Positions 56,238 through 64,000 of a DNA stretch of 64,000 bases are shown here, piece by piece. The position numbers and the translations under genes were made by a program. The stretch covers positions 895,922 to 959,921 of the forward strand of contig CAJNDS010002257.1 of NCBI GenBank assembly GCA_905221605.1. Reading direction: 5' to 3'. The stretch's first letter is position 1; each line of letters begins with the position of its first letter. This DNA comes from Symbiodinium natans (lineage: Eukaryota > Sar > Dinophyceae > Suessiales > Symbiodiniaceae). The notes beneath the pieces are model-generated. The model saw only the letters and a program-made list of their open reading frames with translations. It was not told the DNA's origin and made no database searches.

Positions 56238-56273
56238 GCACATGCCTTCATTGATTCTGTCCATGTGGCTCAG
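56238..56273 (+). CDS. gene D candidate exon (36 nt)
   Basis: AHAFIDSVHVAQ lies between ACGTAG|GCA and CAG|GAA (GA donor), phase 0. It resembles the F-x-x-(F/V)-(V/I) helix after the 3'-binding motif. Further pieces (VRVLYMSKNVGDLMF at about 56331-56375) may follow. Confidence 0.35.
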
Positions 56274-56419
56274 GAAGGTGTCAGAGCTCCTTGAGCAGCG
56301 ACAGGGGCGGCAGCTCGACCCTGCAGGGAGGGTCAGGGTCCTCTACATGTCGAAAAACGTGGGAGATTTGATGTTTCGCGTGTTCTCGCAAAGGAACGAA
56401 ATTGGAAGGTCAACAACTT

Positions 56420-58260
56420 GCGAAACATTCTTGCAGATGTCGAATTTGCGCAGCCGTGTGCGGCGATTTGTTGTTCGTGTTCGCAACAAGGCAACAAGTT
56501 CGCGAAAGTTCGATTGACCCCGAGAAATTGGAGCCTCTCGGCGGATTCCTGATCTTCGCCAACAACAAGCCCGGCAGATGTTGGTTCAAGGCAGAAGAGG
56601 TCAAGGAAAAGTAGGCCTTCTGAACCGAGAAGCCGTAGCCTGACAACCCGAACCACAACAAATCACGGCAGGAGGATGGCGAACAGCCGACAGCATGAGC
56701 TTTTTGTGACGAACTTGGAGGAAGGAGCAAATTCGAGATCATGGCTGCCGGCTGCGGTCTGGAAGTTGAGGATGTTGAGAACATCTCAGAACGGAGCTTA
56801 AGACCAAGGCTGTGAGCATCTGATTTTGCAAACAAGACCGAGTGATCGCATGCGCAAATGTGAAATGTTCGACAAACTTCGACACTTCGAATCCTTTAGA
56901 AGATTTCCAAAAACCACAAGTTGTTGCATGCAACAACTGCAAACGTTTGAGTGGACTGGCCTGTCTTGCTGATCTTGTGGCCGCACGCCCAAGCTGAAAC
57001 CTGAAAGTTTCGAGTTGTCGCGGCCGGTCGTCAAGGAAAAGCAAGCAAACTCCCGAGCCGCATTTGGCACGTACTAGTTTTGGGAGTTTAGGACCTAGTG
57101 GATTTTGGGGCTGGAACATGGAACATCCCAACGTTCGAGTGTGCTTTCACGACTGTTGCCGCCAGACGCTCCCACTCGCACAGGGGTGCCCCGAAGCTTT
57201 AAAATTCAGCGGCTCGGCCATGATTGCTGTAGTCATCTGTAGTCCTTTGAGCTTGAGTAGAAGTTGACGGCACCGGTGCGAGCAGCTCTGGCCCTCCTTG
57301 GAACCGTTTTCAACCTCCATCGCCCATCGAAACCCAGCATCTTCTGTGTAGGCTTCAGTGGCTTTGGCACTCCTCGCAGCTGGAGCAGCCGCTGTTATCA
57401 ACTTTCCAACATTTCAGCACCTTCGGCACGATGCGGTTTCCTGCGGGGAAGGTTAAGCTCCACGTGGTGTCCTTGGCTCCTTTTTCGTAGGTCCACTCTT
57501 AGTTTCCCATGCCCGTGCAAAACAAAGTATAACAAAGTGTGTGAAACTCCTCACCCTATCTCATGCTGTTGCAGCTTCCGCGCCATACTCCTTAATCAAC
57601 CTCCACGATTAGTCTGGCATCGAGCTTCAACCTCAGGCCACCGCACTTTGCTTCTGCACCGCGATTGGATGCGCGATGTGCCCGATCTGGGTTTTATGGA
57701 ATCTGATGAGTGTTGTTTGGGTGTGAGTCGGCGTATCCAGGGTTTGCTCACGTCATGGAACCCAAGGCCAGGGCCAAGACAGTGAATGCTGTTCATGCAT
57801 AGCGCCCTGCATTGCAGCTTGAGGCGAACATAAAGTTGATTAGCCTACAAAACATGAACTGACAGTGAACGGGCATGACAACAGGCCTTAGCAGGATGCA
57901 GTGCCTTCAAATGACATTCAGATGCCTTCGAGGTGCCATGCAGTGCTTAGCCCGGTGCTTTCTCATCATCCCGAATCCAGACCCGAAGCCGCCGAAGCGC
58001 GTAATTACGTGCGTACATGCATGAACGTGCGTCAACACCTTAATTCAAGGGACTTGTTCTTGGAGCTGTGGCTTCTTGACTTGTGCCTCCGCCAACGGAG
58101 ACTACAAAGTGCGAGGGCGTGTAAACGTACCTGCCGCGTCGGATGGCTTCGCCCATGGGTGGTGGCCACGACCGAAAGTCAGTTGTTTTCTCTACAGAAA
58201 CAAGCGTGCGCCCCTTTCAATTCCCAGCCCGTCATGTCTGACAATTGCGTTTTGCAAATG
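56420..58260. other. no firm gene
   Basis: Plus-strand frames at 56521-56614 (EKLEPLGGFLIFANNKPG), 57264-57440 and 57650-57720 (HRDWMRDVPDLGFMES) look partly protein-like, and could be 3' exons of gene D or a new gene. Antisense frames are open as well. No domain was recognised. Confidence 0.3.
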
Positions 58261-58282
58261 CGGGGGGAGGGGGTGGGGGAGG

Positions 58283-58500
58283 GCTGTGTGTGTGTGTGTG
58301 TGCGTGCGTGCGAGTGTCTGTGTGTGTCTGTCTGTCCGTCTCTCTTTTTTTTGTGTGTCTGTCTCTCTCTGTCTGTCTCTCTGTCTGTCTGTCTGTCTGT
58401 CTGTCTGTGCGTGCGTGCGTGTGGGTAGGTGTGCGGGTGCGCGTGCACGTGCGCGTGCGCTCTCTCGCTCTCTCTTCTCTCTCTCTCTCTTTCACTGTCT
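58283..58500 (+). repeat. GT, CTGT and CT microsatellite cluster
   Basis: (GT)n, (GTCT)n and (CT)n arrays in succession, ending in ctatatctctatat. Confidence 0.9.
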
Positions 58501-58930
58501 TTCTCTAGCTCTAGCTCTATATCTCTATATATCTATATGAGGGTTGATCTAAAGGTCCTCGTGTGGCATTTAGTAGGAAATGACCCACACGGCATTAAGA
58601 TATGCCTCTGCGAAAGATCCGCATTGGGATTGCGAAAGTAAGAAAGTTCTTACGTAGCCCAGGTCTTGTTCTATGTTGCCAGCAGCTTCCAGGCTTTCAG
58701 TTTCCTGCTAGACTGCCCGGATGGCTCCGAAACACTCGAAGAGCCAAGGGGATCCGGAAGCGGTTCTCAGGGCTGGACATGTGACGAAAGTTCCACGTAA
58801 GTTCCGCGTAAGCCCCGTGTGAGTCGAGGTAGCCCGTCCAAGGACAGCGCTTATCTGAGGTACGTGCTGGCTGCTATTGGGATTCATACCTCTGAAATCA
58901 ATCCATTGTGAACTGCAAGGCCCAACCCTG

Positions 58931-58975
58931 GACCCTAAACCCTAAACCCCAACCCAAAAAAAAACCCCAACCCTT
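58931..58975 (-). repeat. short telomere-like block
   Basis: ccctaaaccctaaacccc followed by A8-9 and ccccaaccc; on the minus strand this is TTTAGGG twice plus degenerate units. Looser TTTAGGG-like words occur in many introns. Confidence 0.7.
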
Positions 58976-59085
58976 GATCTGGGCCAATAGCATAAAACTG
59001 CACCGCGATGGGTCCGCGAAAGTTTTGTGATTTCTTTTTCGCGAAGACAGTTCTTTCGGGATGAAAAAGTTCTAGATCACAGCTC

Positions 59086-59320
59086 ATATCTCTATATATC
59101 TCTATATATATATCTCTCTATATATATCTCTATATATCTCTGTATATCTTTGTATATCTCTATACTCTATATCCTTATATCTCTACATCTCCATATATCT
59201 CTATATCTCTTTATCTTTATATCTCAATATCTCTATATCTCTTTATCTCTGTATCTCTGTATCTCTATGTCTCTGTGTGGCTCTATGTCTCTATCTCTAC
59301 ATACATACCTCTCTCTTTCT
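59086..59320 (+). repeat. TATATCTC microsatellite
   Basis: An irregular array of TATATCTC and TATCTC units, AT-rich. A module-like head follows ('gtgcccccaaatgcacccca'). Confidence 0.9.
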
Positions 59321-59511
59321 CTCTCGTGCCCCCAAATGCACCCCAAGTCAGAGGTCTCGGCACGCATACCTCCACAGGCGCCTCGGCTCTTCTTCCAAGG
59401 GGCGCACGCTTTCGTGGGAGCTCCGCCGGCGGAGCTCGCAGGACGCTCGCCCATGGTTCGCTTCATGCATATATGCAGATAAATAATATACTTGCAACAT
59501 GCACATAATAA

Positions 59512-60096
59512 TTAGTTGAAACGAAGTGCACGTACATACTGTACATGCGTCATGTGTGCATACAATGCAGCCATCAGTTTTTCTCTGACTGTGAACGTCT
59601 TGAGGCAAGCTTCAACTTGTTTTCGCTTTGGGGTGGATAGTGGAAGCATCGCTGTTTCGGGTGGGGTTCCGGTAGGACTTAATGATGCCAAGTTGTCTTT
59701 CTTCTTGGTACGAAAGGCTTGTGCAGACAATGGCCACCATTTGCCACGAATGACGTAGTTTGGGTCATCCAATGGTTCTTGCTGCAAATTCATATGAAGC
59801 TTGCGGCTACTGATTTGAGTGTGATCTAGCGGCACACTTCTTGCTTTCTTGCTTGTTGCATGCAAGTATGTTTGCAACGTGCGAGGACATGAACCTAAGG
59901 GAGCAAACAAAGGGAACCCCTTTGCCAAGGCTTCGGACGCTTCAATGCGTGGGGCGGCCACCGTACAGACCTTTGCCGAAACAGGACAGTCAGTTTCAGA
60001 ATACCGTGCCCTGGGATCCCAAACCACGACCGTTCCCTGGATGGATCGGGGCAGTTCTATCCACAACTTGGAAACTTTTGAGGCGCGAGATCTCAT
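59512..60096 (-). CDS. unrecognised minus-strand open frame (194 codons)
   Basis: This is the longest non-repetitive minus-strand frame of the window. It has a believable mixed composition (WWPLSAQAFRTKKKDNLA, LDDPNYVIRGKWWP) and starts with ATG. No domain was recognised. The plus strand is also open over part of it (59849-60175), which lowers confidence. It could be a decayed transposon protein; all supported genes here run the other way. Confidence 0.3.
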   Translation of the reverse strand: MRSRASKVSKLWIELPRSIQGTVVVWDPRARYSETDCPVSAKVCTVAAPRIEASEALAKGFPLFAPLGSCPRTLQTYLHATSKKARSVPLDHTQISSRKLHMNLQQEPLDDPNYVIRGKWWPLSAQAFRTKKKDNLASLSPTGTPPETAMLPLSTPKRKQVEACLKTFTVREKLMAALYAHMTHVQYVRALRFN

Positions 60097-60099
60097 GCC

Positions 60100-61250
60100 C
60101 TCAACGGCGGCCTATAGGCACCGAACGCCCTCAAATGAACAACAAAGAAACCTCAGCACACCACTAAGCCGGTGACCCAAAACCCACTTTCAGGGGCTGT
60201 GCCCGCCTGAAGGTAGAACACACTCCAACAGCCACTACGCCCAACACCGAAACCTGCAAAGTTCCAAAGGACGCTGTACAGGGCCTTGCGCAAGGCCCTG
60301 GAGCCAGAGTACGCAGCCCTCGAGAGGTGCCAGCCTCGCAGGTCTAAGAGTCTAAAGGGTGAAGGATAGGAAGATACGTGAAGTATAGGGGGTTGGCGTG
60401 GGGACGAGCTGAGCAGTAAGGGCAGCAGTCGAGTCCCTTGTGAAAATAGAGGGTTGCCTCAGCTGGGAGTTTAGAAGAAGGAGGCAGGCAGTGGTGAGGA
60501 GTGCTGCAAAAAGAGCAAAGAGGGTGTTTATTCGGCACGAACACGTAGTCTGGGGTTAGGAGGTGACCCAATTCCGTGCACTTAGCGTCCACATGGCGTT
60601 TGGCGAGCCTTCTTGACCAGGCTCTTGAGTGTCGCCACTTCTGTTTGTTTGAATGTGTTTGTGCCACGAAGGCCACGAGGATGATGGATGTCGTTGACCG
60701 TCGTGTCAGAGTCATCATTCTTGTAACTGGCGTCACTTGACGATTTTGTGCAATTGTGCTGACAGTCATGATCATGAGGAAAGCTTCGCGGGTTAAAAAG
60801 TACCGACAGTCACGAGGATGCTGAATGCAGGGATCGCCATCCTCGTGGCAGTCGTCGCTTTTCCGTGTATCTGAAGGTTCACGCGAGTGAATTTCTAACG
60901 GTGCAGGTCCTGTCATCATCGTGGCTCTTGTCACTTGAGGAGCTTGATATTCATGTGGCCTAAGTTGTTAGCTTGTTTTCAGGTTGTCGTTTGTTTGTGG
61001 TTTGTTCGTGGCTCGCAGGTTGTTGTTTGTTTGCTGTCTGTAAAGTTTGTTTTTTGTCTCTTGTTCGTCTGTTGTCGTTTCGTTGTTCGCTTGGTGTTCG
61101 TACGTTATTGTTTGTTACAGATGAGCAGATGAACATCTAGCAACACCAAGAAGGCAATTCAAGTTCAGCTCCTAAGCTATGAGGAGTTGCTGTTCGCCTA
61201 TTACCTTAAGATAGAGCAGCGCAAGAAAGCGGACCAGAAAACGTGTACCG
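60100..61250. other. no gene recognised; T/G-rich stretch
   Basis: A 196-codon minus frame (60344-60934) is Thr/His/Cys-rich without a domain. 60980-61115 is a TTGTTTG-rich tract. The words gccacgaggatg and catcctcgtggc (60669, 60840) are a small inverted repeat. Confidence 0.35.
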
Positions 61251-61440
61251 GGTATGTTTGGAGGAAACTAGACGTTTTTATTGTTAAATCCTGGAAATCC
61301 AGGGCACGTTGCATATATGGAGAAGATGAAGGCTCCCTATCAAACTGAGAGGAAAGCGATGTTTTCCTATGCAAATTTGGAGGCAGTATAGGTTTCCTTT
61401 GAAGTATGGAGGACACACGGTTTTGCTATGAAATACAGTC
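61250..61440 (+). repeat. degenerate tandem repeat of about 35 bp
   Basis: Four to five units of the type 'tatgGAGGaagatgnnGgttttcCTAT' are seen. On the minus strand they give a repeating peptide (SSILQRKPILPP, NLHRKTSLSS, QFDREPSSSP). Confidence 0.5.
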
Positions 61441-61899
61441 CAGTGCCAGGGTGCGCTTCAAGCACTCTGCAAGGTTTCTTGCCCTCTCGGGCGCTGTGCC
61501 CAGCGCATTGCGTGTTCGCCGCTCCCGCTGTGAGGAGGCTCGATTTGGGGCCCGTTATTTCGGACTGGGGGATGAGTGATGAGTGGGCTTGAGGATGGTA
61601 TGCTGCGATGTCATCTCTTCTGTGCCTTAGGCTGAGGCCTGTACCAGGGGCTCCTTATGTTATCTGGATATTCCGATGTGTTATGTTCAGCGCGGTGGTC
61701 TGCAAGGCACGTGGCACCGTACAGCACGGCACACAAACTTGAAAACTACCCGTCCTAAAGTCAATCCTACCTGTTCAAACTGCCGCTGTCCGTGTTGGAC
61801 GTGCACTCTTTCATCGGCATATGTCTGCGTCCATTTGCTGGTTGTCAACAAGCTTTTTCTCGACAACAGTGCTAGGTACCCTCAGCAGTCCTTGGTCTA

Positions 61900-61968
61900 G
61901 TCGCTTTCTTCCCATCTTCGAAGAACGTGCTGTCCAGAAGCACCTCTTGCCCCAGCTTAAGCTCCCAG
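61900..61968 (+). CDS. weak candidate exon
   Basis: SRFLPIFEERAVQKHLLP then QLKLPG follows GGTCTAG and ends near CCCAG|GGC. Helix-like. Confidence 0.3.
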
Positions 61969-62275
61969 GGCTTCACGCCAGGCAGCCGAGCTCGAGTCGA
62001 CCCATCACTGCCCTCATCGTACCGAGTGCGTGGAAAAGATGCGTCAAAGACTCGAGCAGTTTCGGGTTCGGGGGCCCTGGGAGTATTCGCGGTATTGCTT
62101 GCGAAAGTGCCTTGGAGCATGCACTGTTGAGTGCAGGGAGCCGGAAAATGTGGGCAGGGTTCACGCTGTGTCATGACTGAGACGCCTTCAGTTTTTCACA
62201 GGACCGGGCCCATCGAGATGACCAGTGGAACGTATACAGATCGGGGTCAAGTTGTTGCAATCATGGGGCGTTTAG

Positions 62276-62430
62276 ACTTTTTGCTTTCTCGGAAGAAATC
62301 TACATAAATGCACGATTCCCGCGCGAGTTTCCTGGGGACAACACGACTCTTGCAACTGTAGGCATCAAAGCTGTCCTCAATGCAGCCCAGAAGAATCTGT
62401 ACGAGATGTCGGCCGCTGCCCGGGCCCTCG
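62276..62430 (+). CDS. unrecognised exon (155 nt)
   Basis: After CGTTTAG the frame reads TFAFSEEIYINARFPREF, then GDNTTLATVGIKAVLNAA and QKNLYEMSAAARALG, ending CTCG|GAG (GA donor). This is one of the most protein-like stretches of the right end. The continuing frame runs into a hydrophobic VLTVLTVVVAIA, which would be a membrane segment if not spliced out. No family was recognised. An overlapping frame just upstream (62205-62307, TSGTYTDRGQVVAIMG) is also attractive, and both cannot be coding throughout. Confidence 0.4.
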
Positions 62431-62559
62431 GAGTACTTACTGTTTTGACGGTTGTAGTCGCAATAGCACGAGAGCCCCCAAACAGGAAGATTGCAAAGAG
62501 TTTGTGCCAATCAGCGCTATGTGGTGGTGTTGGCGAGAGAGAAAGGGGGTATGCCCAGC

Positions 62560-63105
62560 ACGCGAGAGCTTGGGTTATCTTCCCAAGTCCTTCAGGCCCA
62601 GCAGAAGAAGAAGGAGAAGAAGAAGAAGAGAGCGAGAGGGCCCTCCGGGCCCCCTTCCTTCGGAGGGGCCAAGCGTGCAGAAAGAAGGAAAGAGGGACAG
62701 AGAGAGCGAGAGAGCCTCCAAAGAAAGGAAAAAAGAGAGAGAGAGAGAGAGAGAGAGCAAGACGGACTTTCTGGGCGTGCCTTCGCGCGCGGGGGTTCAG
62801 GGACTTCTGCCCTGTCCCTCATGCCCCGTAGAAGAAGAAGAGGGAGCACTTGGACGCACAGTAGTTTCACGGGTCCGACACAGAGGACAACCCGGGAAGG
62901 GGAACACATACGCACCCAGGCACCTCCCGCTGCTTTCCAAGCCGCCCCAAATACAGGGGCGGGCGATGACGCCCGGGGGTTCGCCCCCAAAGAAAAGAGC
63001 ACTTGGACACAATCTGGGTGCGCCCTGTGCGGGGGGGGGGGGGGGGGTCCGCTCCCCTCAAGCCCCGTAGAAGAAAAAGAAGAAGAAGAAGAAGACTCAA
63101 GCAGA
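62560..63105 (+). repeat. three GC-head plus GAA/GA-tail modules
   Basis: Copies at 62575-62640 ('ccttcaggcccagcag' plus AAG), 62765-62845 ('ctcatgccccgtag' plus AAG) and 62985-63100 ('cctcaagccccgtag' plus AAG, with a G18 run at 63031-63048 in the head). A GA tail at 62728-62757 follows the second head. The words gagcacttggacnca precede two of the heads. Confidence 0.8.
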
Positions 63106-63419
63106 GGTATGATGAGGCGAGGGTTCTAGATGTCTTGAGGTGGGATATCGGGGGAGGCGTTCGGATACCCTTTGGAAGCAGGCCCGGGGCGATCAAGGGT
63201 TGCACAGGGGCCAACACACACAGCTGGCCGGGCGCACTGTCCAAGAAATACAGTGTCTCTCACTCCAACTGACCGTGCTGCAGCGGCCAGATGACTGCCC
63301 CCCTCAGCCTCATGCCTGGTAGGAGCAAGAGTAAGATTAGAGTAAGAGAAGAAGGACAGAGAGAGATCGAGGTCTGCCCTAAACTGGGCGCGCGCTCCGC
63401 AGCGGGTGACTTCCCTTGA

Positions 63420-63560
63420 GCCTCAGAAAGAAGGGAAGAAAGAAAGGAAAGAAAGAAAGGAAGAAAAATGGAAGAAGAGAAAAAGAAGGAAAGAAAGAAG
63501 GAAAAGAGAAGGAAAGAACGAAGAACATAAGCAAATATCGAAAGAAGAAAAGGCAATCAA
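63420..63560 (+). repeat. GAAAGAAG purine tract
   Basis: GAAAGAAAGGAAG-type tract after a head with 'gggcgcgcgctccgcagcgg'. Lysine/glutamate frames here are read-through. Confidence 0.85.
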
Positions 63561-63701
63561 GCAACAAAAGCGTCATAATGCCTGGAGAATGTACTCGCAA
63601 AGCCCATCATGTGTTCAATGTGTCGAGCACCTAGACAATTAATTCAATCGCCCTCAGCCCAGCTCTCACCTATGGAGATCTATTGAGCAGTGTAAAGAGG
63701 G

Positions 63702-63788
63702 TGCGATTGGATGGTGTGCTGCAAGGGCAGAGGGGATGACAGCCTCCTGGACCTCGAGAAAAGATTCGAGGCCGTCCGGTCTTGCAGG
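63702..63788 (+). CDS. weak candidate exon at window end
   Basis: The frame reads DWMVCCKGRGDDSLLDLE then KRFEAVRSCR, ending TTGCAG|GTG. The remaining bases to 64000 show nothing firm. Confidence 0.3.
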
Positions 63789-64000
63789 TGTACCAGGGCT
63801 CCCATTTACGGAGCCCGCGGTGTCACCAGGTAGGCTGGCAATCGCTCAGGCTGTTCTAGAGTGTGGTGTTTCGCACGAGGAGCATGACAACATGTTTGTA
63901 CACCCATTGAACACACAGAGTCGGGGAGTTGAGGCATGGAAAGGGAGTTGGCCGGAAGTGGTGTGCTTTCGGTGTGCCTTCAGCAGTGACGAGGGCTGCC

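Larger units (their letters stand above)
51977..56273 (+). other. gene D locus: sulfotransferase-like, microexons
   Basis: Two exons join across a 259-nt intron to give LDFAILGVDHCGTTSMHR followed by HLSEHPAI, which matches the 5'-phosphosulfate-binding loop of sulfotransferases (G-x-x-K-x-G-T-T-S-L..L..HP). About 3.5 kb downstream, an exon reads VLVVVCDPLGRLERRYAD, matching the 3'-phosphate-binding strand and helix (RxP..R..S/Y). Such enzymes move sulfate from PAPS to sugars, proteins or small molecules, usually in the Golgi or cytosol. In the first motif the usual Lys is His; in the second the usual Arg is Cys. The intron between holds the 112-bp satellite. That the two motifs belong to one gene is inferred from order and strand. 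Confidence 0.55.

Noticed and set aside
58179-58540. Frames rich in Thr/Asp or Val/Cys over the GT/CTGT cluster
   Set aside because: Microsatellite read-through.

Overview
The window looks like nuclear DNA of a dinoflagellate, probably of the Symbiodinium/Polarella/Prorocentrum kind. It is GC-rich, rich in purine microsatellites and G/C homopolymers, and scattered with degenerate TTTAGGG-like motifs. Its protein-coding sequence is cut into tiny exons (about 30-150 nt) separated by introns of a few hundred nt to over 1 kb. Exon borders were found by reading frames and by asking whether neighbouring pieces join in phase. The rule that emerges is AG|G at both splice ends, with donors starting GC or GA as often as GT, and introns mostly in phase 0 after a CAG, GAG or AAG codon. 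Nothing bacterial, viral or CRISPR-like was seen. All recognisable genes lie on the + strand, as expected of a dinoflagellate unidirectional gene block. Exon ends are inferences and have not been checked against a transcript.

Layout. (1) About 0.18-17.9 kb: a microexon gene for a long helical, coiled-coil-like protein that I do not recognise (gene A). A compact gene for a J-domain plus TPR co-chaperone (2323-3632) sits inside its second intron on the same strand. A poly-G tract of about 265 bp lies at 9.26 kb. (2) About 14.7-21 kb: GA, GAA and GAAAGA arrays, many preceded by a short GC-rich head, including an inverted pair at 19.9-20.7 kb. (3) 21.7-36.0 kb: gene B, whose middle exons join into a JmjC/cupin-like dioxygenase N-terminal half and a GD..PxGWxH block; a foldback repeat sits in an intron at 24.4-25.3 kb. 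(4) 37.4-38.55 kb: a palindrome of over 1 kb built of GTAGGCCTAC-type repeats. (5) 38.66-40.51 kb: an actin-fragmin-kinase-like protein kinase, nearly intronless. (6) 40.8-44.9 kb: exons of an unrecognised microexon gene (gene C). (7) 45.2-46.1 kb: more head-plus-tail repeats. (8) 47.8-50.7 kb: a non-LTR retrotransposon (LINE), 5'-truncated but with an intact endonuclease/reverse-transcriptase reading frame and visibly AT-richer than its surroundings. (9) 51.98-56.3 kb: gene D, a sulfotransferase-like gene whose intron probably holds a 112-bp satellite with a 560-bp higher-order period. (10) 56.3-64 kb: microsatellites, one minus-strand open frame, and a few candidate exons of unknown genes.

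The genes have unrelated inferred jobs: protein folding (J/TPR), 2-oxoglutarate-type hydroxylation or demethylation (JmjC), actin-related phosphorylation (AFK-like) and sulfation. There is no sign of a joint pathway. The strongest new biology is structural: the AG|G phase-0 microexons, a 128-nt intron bounded by 19-nt direct repeats, the 1-kb palindrome, the higher-order satellite, and the recurring head-plus-purine-tail modules.
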